DNA of 15,464 nt, taken from positions 1 to 15,464 of the forward strand of contig CAYOVP010000047.1 in the NCBI GenBank assembly GCA_964407495.1, given 5' to 3'. Source of the DNA: JAJRZX01 sp964407495 (GTDB lineage: Bacteria > Desulfobacterota > GWC2-55-46 > JADFVP01). The notes beneath the pieces were generated by a model. The model did not search any database, was not told where the DNA came from, and saw only the letters and a program-made list of their open reading frames with translations. Shown here piece after piece: positions 7,503 to 14,301 of this stretch; position 1 is the stretch's first letter; every line of letters starts with the position of its first letter. The translations under genes and the position numbers were made by a program.

Positions 7503-8789
7503 GTGAACAAGAAAAGAGAACACGGGAAACGAGGCGTTGCCCTCGATATAGGAACCACCACCCTGGCCGCGGCCCTGGTCTCCACAGAGACAGAGAGGCC
7601 TCTCAAGACAATCTCTGCGCCAAACCCCCAGGTCTCATGGGGTAGCGACGTCCTTGAACGCATCAACGCCATAAAGGCCGACTCATCTGCCCTCCAGGAC
7701 CTTGTCTCGAGCCTCCAGAACGCCTGCAAGGACATCTTAAGAGAACTCTGCCCAAGCGAACCTCCGGCCGAGATTACAGTGGCCGGAAACAGCATCATGG
7801 AACACTTTTTCCTCGGCCTCTCTCCGGCCTGCCTCTCAGAGGTACCATACAAACCCCTCTTCAGAGACGCCCAGGTCCTCGAGGCCGGCCAAGCCCCTCT
7901 CGACGTAGCCAGCGGGGGCCGTCTGTACGTCTTCCCCCTCATAGGCGGCTTCGTAGGCGGAGACGCCGTTGCCGCGGCACTGGCCATGGGCCTCAGGGAC
8001 GAAAAGGCCAATACCCTGGTAGTGGACCTTGGCACCAACAGCGAGATAATCCTCAAGGCCAATGGCAGGCTCCTTGCCACCTCTGCCGCCGCTGGTCCTG
8101 CCTTCGAGGCCGCAGGCATTACAAACGGTATGACAGCCACAGAAGGCGCCATCAGCCACGTACGGCTAGAAAAGGGCAGGCTCGAACTCACTGTAATCGG
8201 CAAGGTACTTGCCCGCGGCATATGCGGCTCAGGGCTCATCGATGCTGTCTCCACGCTGCTCCGCGAAGGCATAATAGAGGAATCCGGGAGGATACGCGGG
8301 GCCGAGGAGATAGACTCCAACCTCGCAGCACGTATCCAGGCCAATGAACAGGGCAACTCCTTCGTCCTCCACAGGAGCGCCAAAGGCACTATATCGCTCA
8401 CACAGGGAGACATCCGGGCCCTCCAACTCGCCAAGGCCGCCATCAGGGCAGGCATCAGTACGCTCCTACGCAAGGCGGGTATAGGGACCGAAGAGGTCCA
8501 GAAGGTCTTCGTGGCAGGCGCCTTTGGGAGTAATCTCTCCCTTCGGGGCCTCATCGACGTGGGACTACTGGACCCGCTCTGGGCAGGGAAGATCCACTTT
8601 GCCGGTGACGCGGCCCTCATGGGAGCAGTCCAGGCCCTTGACGACGACAAGAAGGAAGAGGCGCAATGGATAGCAAGAAACACTACCTACCAGCCGCTCT
8701 CGGGCGGGAAGGCCTTTGAAAAGGAATTCATCGGGGAGATGAACTTCCCGTGCACTTTCCCTGAGAGGGAACTTTGTAAAGAAGACTGA
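7503..8789 (+). CDS. Stand-alone ASKHA-domain ATPase, DUF4445/RACo-like corrinoid activator family
   Basis: A 428-residue protein of the ASKHA (actin/sugar kinase/Hsp70) fold that matches the ATPase part of RACo- and RamA-type activators, which reduce corrinoid proteins to Co(I) at the cost of ATP. Visible motifs: phosphate-1 DIGTTT (15-20), NPQVSWGSDVLERI (41-54), AGNSIMEHFFLGLSP (94-108), phosphate-2 VVDLGTNSEI (173-182), AAGPAFEAAGI (196-206), GICGSGLID (239-247) and VFVAGAFGS (335-343). RACo has an N-terminal [2Fe-2S] domain and RamA a C-terminal [4Fe-4S] domain; this protein has neither, only C417 and C425 near its end. An electron donor would have to be a separate protein. No corrinoid protein or methyltransferase gene is nearby. 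The start is GTG 7503, with GAGAGG at 7484-7489. Confidence 0.82.
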   Translation: MNKKREHGKRGVALDIGTTTLAAALVSTETERPLKTISAPNPQVSWGSDVLERINAIKADSSALQDLVSSLQNACKDILRELCPSEPPAEITVAGNSIMEHFFLGLSPACLSEVPYKPLFRDAQVLEAGQAPLDVASGGRLYVFPLIGGFVGGDAVAAALAMGLRDEKANTLVVDLGTNSEIILKANGRLLATSAAAGPAFEAAGITNGMTATEGAISHVRLEKGRLELTVIGKVLARGICGSGLIDAVSTLLREGIIEESGRIRGAEEIDSNLAARIQANEQGNSFVLHRSAKGTISLTQGDIRALQLAKAAIRAGISTLLRKAGIGTEEVQKVFVAGAFGSNLSLRGLIDVGLLDPLWAGKIHFAGDAALMGAVQALDDDKKEEAQWIARNTTYQPLSGGKAFEKEFIGEMNFPCTFPERELCKED

Positions 8790-9172
8790 GTTGGCGGGCC
8801 CTGCCGGCGCATTAAAAGACTTCTCTTTATTCAGGTAAAGAGCATGTGGAGTAAAAAAAATGGGGGGCAGGCCAGACTATGCAAGAGGAGGACCTCTTCC
8901 ACTACCATTGCAAGGCCCCCTTCAGACAAGTATCTTGCATTCCACCAGGCGCAGGACCCGGCACCCGGGAAAAAACAAAATCTTATTTCTTTTTTCCAGA
9001 AAAAATATGTTAATATGTCTCCCTCAAATCTCACGCATGGGCAAGGTCAGGGTGTTGGAGGGGCAGGGCTGAGGACTGGCGCACCATACGGGGTTTTAGC
9101 CCCCCAAGACCGGTCTTCACGCCATCTGCCTTGTACTTTTGCGCCAAAAAATACAAAGGGGCAGGTAAGAGG
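8790..9172 (+). promoter_or_regulatory. Structured leader upstream of purH
   Basis: No gene is supported. The region holds inverted repeats: CTCTTTA/TAAAGAG (8823-8842), AAGAGG-AGGA-CCTCTT (near 8883-8898), the 12-base palindrome AAGACCGGTCTT (9106-9117), and TTGTA-C-TTTT/AAAA-AA-TACAA (9131-9156), which abuts the purH ribosome site. At 9066-9102 a stem GGGCT/AGCCC encloses GACTGGCG and CGGGG, words also found in ZTP (pfl) riboswitches. The usual inner hairpin and 3' domain are not evident, so this is only a candidate. No strong promoter is visible; an AT-rich stretch near 8980-9020 is the likeliest place. Confidence 0.4.
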
Positions 9173-10741
9173 ATGAAGAGGATAAAACGGGCGATAATCA
9201 GTGTTACGGACAAGACAGGTGTAGTGGATTTTGCAAGAGACCTTGCCGGGCTCGGTGTGGAGATAATCTCCACAGGGGGAACGGGCAAACTCCTCAAGGA
9301 GGCGGGCCTCAAGATCATACCCATAAAGTCGTACACGAACTTCCCTGAGATGCTCGACGGCAGGCTCAAGACCCTGCACCCCAAGATACACGGCGGCATA
9401 CTCTCTGTTCGCGACAACCCTGAGCATGCAAAAGAGACCGAAGAGTTCGGCATTCTGCCCATTGACATGGTGGTAGTCAACCTCTATGCCTTTGAGGAGA
9501 CTATCGCAGGGGGGGCTACTCTCGATGAGGCGATCGAGAACATAGACATTGGCGGGCCCACGATGATACGCTCTGCCGCCAAGAACCACAGGGACGTGGC
9601 CGTTGTCGTAGACCCTGCGGACTACGGGCCCATACTCGAAGAGATGCGTGGCAGCGACGGCGCGGTCAGCCGTGGCACCAGGTTCCGCCTTGCCAAGAAG
9701 GTATTCCAACTCACGGCACGCTACGATGCCGCCATATCCAATTATCTCGGCTCCATCACCGACGAGACCGGCTCCGAACTAAAGACCTTTCCCGAGACAC
9801 TTACGGTCCAGTACCAGAAAATCGGCGATCTTCGCTATGGTGAGAACCCCCACCAGGAGGCCGCCTTCTACCGTATACCAGGCGGCGGCCCGCTGGCAGA
9901 TGCGAGACAACTCCACGGCAAGGCACTCTCATACAATAACATCGCAGACCTCGACGCCGCGGTCTCCATTGCCGCGGAGTTTACCGAGGCGACAGCGGTA
10001 ATCATCAAGCACGCCAACCCCTGCGGGGCCGCGGTCTCGGAGGAAGGCCTGATACGCGCCTATGAAAAGGCCTACTCCACAGACAGTAAATCCGCCTTCG
10101 GCGGGATCATCTGCCTGAACCGGGACGTAAGCGTGGAGGTGGCAGAGAAGATCTCCGAGATATTCGTCGAGGCAGTAATCGCACCGTCCTTCGCGCCAGA
10201 GGCCCTTGAGATACTCACCAAGAAGAAGAATATCCGCCTCTTGGAACTGGGAAGCAGGGAGATAGACAGAGACAAGGCCGAGGCCAAGGAGATAAAACTC
10301 GTCTCCGGCGGGGTACTCGTCCAGACGCCAGACCGGGCAGAGGCAAGCGAACTCAGGACCGTGACGGAGAGAAAACCCAGTGAGAAAGAACTCTCAGACC
10401 TTCGCTTTGCCTGGAAGATCTGCCGTCATGTGAAGAGCAATGCAATAGTGCTTGCCGCCAACAACATGACCGTGGGTGTTGGAGCAGGACAGATGTCCCG
10501 CATAGATTCCACGCGCATTGCCCTCATGAAGGCCGCTGAGGCTGGCCTCGAGGTCAGGGGCTCTGTCCTGGCCTCAGATGCCTTCTTCCCCTTCAGGGAC
10601 AACGTGGACCTGGCCGCTGAGAACGGCATCAGCGCCATTATTCAGCCCGGAGGCTCCATACGCGACAAAGAGGTCATAGCCGCGGCCAATGAGCACGGCA
10701 TAGCCATGGTCTTTACGGGCATGAGGCACTTCAGGCATTGA
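9173..10741 (+). CDS. purH: Bifunctional AICAR transformylase / IMP cyclohydrolase
   Basis: Catalyses the last two steps of IMP synthesis: formylation of AICAR with 10-formyl-THF and ring closure to IMP. The N-terminal MGS-like cyclohydrolase domain shows STGGTGKLL (33-41), LDGRLKTLHPKIHGG (61-75) and NIDIGGPTMIRSAAKN (123-138). The transformylase domain shows RYGENPHQ (221-228), the catalytic KHANPCGA with K279 and H280, and SDAFFPFRDNVDLAA (468-482). The length of 522 residues is normal. I chose the ATG at 9173 rather than a TTG 42 bases earlier, because MKRIKRAIISVTDKTG is the usual N-terminus and AAAGGGG lies at 9155-9161. purD follows after 19 bases. Confidence 0.97.
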   Translation: MKRIKRAIISVTDKTGVVDFARDLAGLGVEIISTGGTGKLLKEAGLKIIPIKSYTNFPEMLDGRLKTLHPKIHGGILSVRDNPEHAKETEEFGILPIDMVVVNLYAFEETIAGGATLDEAIENIDIGGPTMIRSAAKNHRDVAVVVDPADYGPILEEMRGSDGAVSRGTRFRLAKKVFQLTARYDAAISNYLGSITDETGSELKTFPETLTVQYQKIGDLRYGENPHQEAAFYRIPGGGPLADARQLHGKALSYNNIADLDAAVSIAAEFTEATAVIIKHANPCGAAVSEEGLIRAYEKAYSTDSKSAFGGIICLNRDVSVEVAEKISEIFVEAVIAPSFAPEALEILTKKKNIRLLELGSREIDRDKAEAKEIKLVSGGVLVQTPDRAEASELRTVTERKPSEKELSDLRFAWKICRHVKSNAIVLAANNMTVGVGAGQMSRIDSTRIALMKAAEAGLEVRGSVLASDAFFPFRDNVDLAAENGISAIIQPGGSIRDKEVIAAANEHGIAMVFTGMRHFRH

Positions 10742-10760
10742 GACAAAGGAGGAGGCCCCT

Positions 10761-12035
10761 TTGAAGACGCTTGTCATAGGCTCTGGCGGAAGGGAAGACG
10801 CCCTGGCCTGGAAACTCTCGAAGAGCCCCCATGTGGACGAGGTTTTCATAGCACCAGGTAACGCAGGCACAGCAGAGCGCGGCACCAACGTAGATATACC
10901 TGCAACAGATATCGAAGGGCTCCGGGACTTTGCCCTCGAGCGCTCCATAGACCTTACAATAGTGGGCCCCGAACTCCCCCTGACCCTCGGTATAGTAGAC
11001 GCCTTCTGCAAGGCCGGTCTACGCATCTTTGGCCCCACAAAAAAAGCCGCGGCCATAGAGGGCTCAAAGTCCTTCTGCAAGGATGTCATGCGCCGTGCCG
11101 GGGTTCCAACGGCTGACTACAGGGTCTTTGATAGTGCGCAGAGGGCCAGTGAGTATCTGGAGACCGCTCCAATGCCTCTAGTAGTCAAGGCCGACGGTCT
11201 TGCCGCCGGCAAGGGTGTCATCATATGCCGCGACAAGGGAGAGGCAGTAGAGGCCCTTGACCTCATCATGGGCAGAAAGGCCTTTGGCGGGGCTGGCGAG
11301 AGGGTCGTGATAGAAGAATTCCTCGAGGGCGAGGAGGCCTCGTACCTTGCCATAACTGATGGTGAGCGCGCCCTTGGCCTTGCACCGGCCCAGGACCACA
11401 AGGCCGTCTTCGACGGCGACAGGGGGCCCAACACAGGGGGCATGGGGGCATACAGCCCGGCTCCGGTCATTACGCCGGCCCTGGAGGAAAAGATCCTCAG
11501 TGAGGTCATCAACCCCTTGATAGCCACAATGGCGGATCTTGGCACCCCCTACAGGGGCCTGCTCTACGCCGGTCTCATGATCACAGAGAACGGCGAGCCA
11601 AGGGTACTCGAATTCAACTGCCGTTTCGGCGACCCCGAGGCTCAGCCCATACTCATGCGCCTCGAGGACGACCTCTTCGAGGTTCTCTATGAGTGTGCTG
11701 GTGAGGGTATTGGAAGAAGTGGCCTCACCTGGGATACAAGGCCATCGGTCTGTGTGGTTATGGCCTCTGGCGGATATCCAGGCGCCTATGACAAGGGACT
11801 TCCAATAAGCGGTCTCGATGAGGCCGGCTCCATGGAAGACGTTGTCGTCTTTCACGCAGGCACGAGACGCGATGACCACGGCCGCGTGGTGACATCAGGC
11901 GGGCGCGTCCTCGGCGTCACGGCCATGGGCAGAGACATAAGGGAGGCGAGAGAGAGGGCATATGAGGCGGTAGAGAAGATTTCCTTTGAGAAGGCCTATT
12001 ACAGGAGAGACATTGCCATGAAGGCCATAAGGTAG
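10761..12035 (+). CDS. purD: Phosphoribosylamine-glycine ligase (GAR synthetase)
   Basis: ATP-grasp enzyme (424 residues) that joins glycine to phosphoribosylamine, the second step of purine synthesis. Motifs include APGNAGTAERG (31-41), FGPTKKAAAIEGSK (90-103), VVKADGLAAGKGVII (141-155), the QDHKAVFDGDRGPNTGGMGA stretch (211-230) and EFNCRFGDPEAQ (284-295). The start is TTG at 10761, supported by AAAGGAGGAGG at 10745-10755 and by the N-terminus KTLVIGSGGRE. One oddity: the normally conserved GGREHAL near the N-terminus reads GGREDAL here (D13 in place of His). The gene is 19 bases after purH and clearly in the same operon; the repeat array begins about 12 bases after its stop. Confidence 0.97.
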   Translation: MKTLVIGSGGREDALAWKLSKSPHVDEVFIAPGNAGTAERGTNVDIPATDIEGLRDFALERSIDLTIVGPELPLTLGIVDAFCKAGLRIFGPTKKAAAIEGSKSFCKDVMRRAGVPTADYRVFDSAQRASEYLETAPMPLVVKADGLAAGKGVIICRDKGEAVEALDLIMGRKAFGGAGERVVIEEFLEGEEASYLAITDGERALGLAPAQDHKAVFDGDRGPNTGGMGAYSPAPVITPALEEKILSEVINPLIATMADLGTPYRGLLYAGLMITENGEPRVLEFNCRFGDPEAQPILMRLEDDLFEVLYECAGEGIGRSGLTWDTRPSVCVVMASGGYPGAYDKGLPISGLDEAGSMEDVVVFHAGTRRDDHGRVVTSGGRVLGVTAMGRDIREARERAYEAVEKISFEKAYYRRDIAMKAIR

Positions 12036-12120
12036 AGGGCCAGGGGGGGACTATGCGCAAAAACCGGTTTTCTTTGCTCCACTTTCTTTTTCTCTTAGAC
12101 TGTCTCTCCTGCCAGTAAAG

Positions 12121-12220
12121 NNNNNNNNNNNNNNNNNNNNNNNNNNNNNNNNNNNNNNNNNNNNNNNNNNNNNNNNNNNNNNNNNNNNNNNNNNNNNNNN
12201 NNNNNNNNNNNNNNNNNNNN
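12121..12220. other. Scaffold gap of 100 N inside repeat array 1
   Basis: Exactly 100 N, the usual placeholder for a gap of unknown size. The left flank ends at GCCAGTAAAG and the right flank begins at GCTCCACTTTC, both within repeat units, so one or more extra units are probably missing. Copy number here is unknown. Confidence 0.97.
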
Positions 12221-12456
12221 GCTCCACTTTCTTTTTCTCTTAGACTGTCTCTCCTGCCAGTAAAGAGGTCTTGAGTCTGGCACAGGTAAGTGGCTCTTCA
12301 GCGCCGGTGGACTATGCGCAAAAACTGGTTTTCTTTGCTCCACTTTCTTTTTCTCTTAGACTGTCTCTCCTGCCAGTAAAGAGGTCTTGAGCCAGGCGCA
12401 TGTAAGAGGCCTTGAGAGCGCCGGTGGACTATGCGCAAAAACCGGTTTTCTTTGCT

Positions 12457-12484
12457 CCACTTTCTTTTTCCCAAAAGAAAGTGG
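12457..12484 (+). repeat. Terminal hairpin of array 1
   Basis: CCACTTTCTTTT (12457-12468), loop TCCC, AAAAGAAAGTGG (12473-12484): a perfect 12-base-pair inverted repeat. It is present only in the last unit of the array. GTGGAAGGTTT continues beyond the stem, a sequence shared with array 2. Confidence 0.9.
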
Positions 12485-12552
12485 AAGGTTTATTCTTGTT
12501 CTGCTGTCTTTTTCCCTGAAAGAGAGCGGGATATTTTCATAAGGAGGTTTTG

Positions 12553-13053
12553 ATGTCAACCGAGGGTAGGCCCCTTGTGGGCATTATCATGGGGAGTAAA
12601 TCAGACCTGCCTGTAATGCGCGAGGCAGTGCTCGTTCTCGAAGCCCTTAAGGTGCCTTTTGAGGTCAGGATACTATCTGCCCACAGGACGCCTGCTGATA
12701 CAGCGGCCTATGCAAGTGGCGCGGAGAAGCGGGGGATAGGGGTCATCATAGCGGGTGCCGGCGGGGCGGCGCACCTTGCGGGTGTGGTGGCCTCTCACAC
12801 CATTCTTCCGGTCATAGGCGTGCCTGTCGACTCCGGCCCTCTCAAGGGGCTCGATGCCCTTCTCGCCACTGTCCAGATGCCAGGGGGTGTGCCTGTTGCC
12901 ACTGTTGCCATAGGCCGGGCCGGGGCTAAGAACGCTGGTATTCTTGCGGCTGAGATACTGGCAACAGGAGACAAGGCGCTTCGCAGGCGGCTCAAGAGAC
13001 AGCGCTCGGCCATGGCCAGGGCAGTACGCGAGAGCGCCGAGACAATCGAATAG
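12553..13053 (+). CDS. purE: 5-(carboxyamino)imidazole ribonucleotide mutase (PurE)
   Basis: Converts N5-CAIR to CAIR (class I), or carboxylates AIR directly (class II), in purine synthesis. The 166-residue protein shows MGSKSDLPVM (13-22), ILSAHRTPADT (40-50), the glycine loop GAGGAAHLAGVVASH (68-82) and PVDSGPLKGLDALLATVQMP (91-110), all diagnostic. The usual HLPG in the loop reads HLAG. ATG 12553 is preferred over TTG 12550 because AAGGAGG (12541-12547) is five bases upstream of the ATG. purK, needed by class I enzymes, is not in the window, so the class is not settled. The gene is separated from purHD by the repeat array and flanked by arrays on both sides. Confidence 0.97.
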   Translation: MSTEGRPLVGIIMGSKSDLPVMREAVLVLEALKVPFEVRILSAHRTPADTAAYASGAEKRGIGVIIAGAGGAAHLAGVVASHTILPVIGVPVDSGPLKGLDALLATVQMPGGVPVATVAIGRAGAKNAGILAAEILATGDKALRRRLKRQRSAMARAVRESAETIE

Positions 13054-13057
13054 GGCC

Positions 13058-13350
13058 TGTTTGCAAAAACCGGTTTTTTTTCCTTGCCCCGCTTTCTTTT
13101 TATTATGGCCTCTGCCTCCTGCCGGTAAAGAGGCCTCGAGTCTGGCAAAGGTAAGTGGCCCTTACAGCGCTGGTGGCCTCTGCGCAAAAACCGGTTTTTC
13201 CTTGCTCCACTTTCTTTTTCTCTTAGACTGTCTCTACTGCCAGTAAAGAGGCCTCGAGCCAGGCACAGGTAAGTGGCTCTTCAGCGCGGGGGGGCTATGC
13301 GCAAAAATCGGTTTTCTTTGCTCCACTTTCTTTTTCCCAAAAGAAAGTGG
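13058..13350 (+). repeat. Array 2 of the 116-bp palindromic repeat (purE-tsaC intergenic)
   Basis: Three units in the + orientation; the G(C)TCCACTTTC-type mark begins at 13086, 13204 and 13320 (spacings 118 and 116). The first unit is the most diverged (CTTGCCCCGCTTTC, and ATTATGGCCTCTGCC where others have CTCTTAGACTGTCTC). The second is close to the array 1 consensus, and the third is an end unit with the hairpin 13323-13350. It starts just after the purE stop and runs into the tsaC ribosome site, so it fills the whole space between the genes. Confidence 0.9.
13323..13350 (+). repeat. Terminal hairpin of array 2
   Basis: CCACTTTCTTTT (13323-13334), TCCC, AAAAGAAAGTGG (13339-13350): identical in sequence to the array 1 hairpin. 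The bases that follow provide GGAAGG at 13363-13368, the likely ribosome site of tsaC. Confidence 0.9.
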
Positions 13351-13375
13351 AAAGTGGGAGGTGGAAGGTTTTTCC

Positions 13376-14032
13376 ATGGCGCGAGATAGCAACGCAGGCA
13401 CTCTCCTCGTCATAAGCGCAAGCGATGATCTCGGCCCAGCCCTTGAGGTAATAGAGTCTGGCGGCATCATCGCCTTTCCTACGGAGACCTCCTATGGCCT
13501 TGGTGCGGACCCTTATAACGAGGAGGCGCTAAAGAGGCTCTTCTCTCTAAAAGGACGGCCACTTGACAAGCCCCTGTCTTTACTGGCCGGGGATATGGAC
13601 ATGGTGCGCTCTCTTGTCACCACAATCACCCCCCTGGCCCAGAGACTAATCAAAAAATTCTGGCCAGGGCCCCTCACCCTGGTCTTAGAGGCCGCAGAGG
13701 ATACGCCTTCTCTTGTTACGTCCGATGATGGCGGCAAGAGGAAGATAGGTATACGCATATCCTCTCACCCCCTCTGTCACAGGCTCCTCCTGGCCCTTGG
13801 CCGCCCCCTTACTGCAACGAGCGCCAACCCCGCCGGCATGCCGCCTGCCCTTGACGCGGCTGAAGTGAAAGGATATTTCGGCCAGAGACTTGACTTGGTC
13901 ATTGACAGCGGCAGGCTGGAGAAAGGCCAACCATCCACTATTGTAGACGCAAGAGGGCCAGCGCCTCTTGTTCTCCGTGAGGGCAGGATAAAAAAAGAAG
14001 AGATCCTTGCGAGGTCGGCCAGCCTGGACTGA
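13376..14032 (+). CDS. tsaC: L-threonylcarbamoyladenylate synthase (TsaC/YrdC)
   Basis: Makes threonylcarbamoyl-AMP from threonine, bicarbonate and ATP, the first step of t6A37 modification of ANN-decoding tRNAs. This is the short, single-domain form (218 residues) without the C-terminal Sua5 domain. Motifs: AFPTETSYGLGADPY (33-47), LFSLKGRPLDKPLSLL (55-70), KFWPGPLTLVL (94-104), IGIRISSHP (124-132), TATSANPAG (146-154) and PSTIVDAR (186-193). I chose ATG 13376 over GTG 13361, because GGAAGG (13363-13368) sits seven bases before the ATG and the extra residues are encoded by repeat-derived sequence. The gene is bracketed by oppositely oriented repeat hairpins (13323-13350 and 14096-14123). Confidence 0.96.
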   Translation: MARDSNAGTLLVISASDDLGPALEVIESGGIIAFPTETSYGLGADPYNEEALKRLFSLKGRPLDKPLSLLAGDMDMVRSLVTTITPLAQRLIKKFWPGPLTLVLEAAEDTPSLVTSDDGGKRKIGIRISSHPLCHRLLLALGRPLTATSANPAGMPPALDAAEVKGYFGQRLDLVIDSGRLEKGQPSTIVDARGPAPLVLREGRIKKEEILARSASLD

Positions 14033-14049
14033 AATCATACCCCCTCATA

Positions 14050-14058
14050 TGGTATAAT
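14050..14058 (+). promoter_or_regulatory. Candidate extended -10 promoter after tsaC
   Basis: TGGTATAAT at 14050-14058 matches the extended -10 consensus (TGnTATAAT). It sits within a six-pair inverted repeat, TATGGT/ACCATA. No good -35 is seen at the right distance. It could drive the downstream cysteine-rich gene, in which case repeat array 3 would form its 5' leader. Confidence 0.45.
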
Positions 14059-14095
14059 GGACCATAAAAAGACTCCTGCTTTCTCTCAAGACACT

Positions 14096-14285
14096 CCACT
14101 TTCTTTTGGAAAAAAGAAAGTGGAGCAAAGAAAACCGGTTTTTGCGCATAGTCCACCGGCTCTAAAGGCCACTTACCTGTGCCTGGCTCGAGGCCTCTTT
14201 TGCATAGGTAAGGCGCACGCAGAGGCCATCAGCAAAAGAAAACTGGGCAGAGAAAGCCTGTGCTTGCGCATAGGTCCCTCTGCCT
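14096..14285 (-). repeat. Array 3: inverted copies of the 116-bp repeat (tsaC to SEC-C gene)
   Basis: Two units in the - orientation. The first begins with the hairpin CCACTTTCTTTT-GGAA-AAAAGAAAGTGG (14096-14123) and continues GAGCAAAGAAAACCGGTTTT, TGCGCATAGTCCACCGGC, CACTTACCTGTGCCTGGCTC: the reverse complement of the array 1/2 unit. The second (about 14190-14285) is strongly diverged but still shows GCAGAGGCCAT, AAAAGAAAACTGGGCAGAG and TTGCGCATAGG at the expected places about 120 bases on. Here the hairpin end is nearest the tsaC stop, so the array is a mirror image of array 2. Confidence 0.85.
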
Positions 14286-14301
14286 AAAGCGCCTCTCTGC
14301 C

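Larger units (their letters stand above)
12048..12484 (+). repeat. Array 1 of the 116-bp palindromic repeat (purD-purE intergenic)
   Basis: Tandem units in the + orientation. Taking GCTCCACTTTC as the mark, copies begin at 12076, 12221, 12337 and 12454, with intact spacings of 116 and 117 bases; the first interval contains the N gap. A unit reads GGACTATGCGC, AAAAACCGGTTTTCTTTG, CTCCACTTTC, TTTTTCTCTTAGACTGTCTC, TCCTGCCAGTAAAGAGG, TCTTGAGTCTGGCACAGG and TAAGTGGCTCTTCAGCGCC in order. It contains internal inverted repeats: GCAAA...TTTGC around ACCGGT, TGCCAG/CTGGCA, and CCACTT/AAGTGG. The last copy departs after TTTCTTTTTC into a perfect hairpin (12457-12484). I do not recognise the family. Units are near-identical, so they arose or were homogenised recently. 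Confidence 0.92.

Noticed and set aside
9131..9172. TTG at 9131 as the purH start
   Set aside because: Adds 14 residues not found in the family and falls in a leader hairpin; ATG 9173 has a ribosome site and the usual N-terminus.
12356..12559. Minus-strand ORF in array 1, with similar ORFs at 12095-12343, 13234-13470 and, on the + strand, 14057-14287 sharing KKVEQRKPVFAHSPPAL
   Set aside because: The shared peptide is just the translated repeat. Units of 116-118 bases mostly break the frame from copy to copy, there are no ribosome sites, and one ORF runs through the N gap.
12048..14285. CRISPR array
   Set aside because: Units of about 116 bases repeat in full with no unique spacers, occur in both orientations, and no cas gene is present.
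14260..14301. TTG at 14260 as start of the SEC-C protein
   Set aside because: The extra codons lie in the diverged repeat unit and no ribosome site is present.
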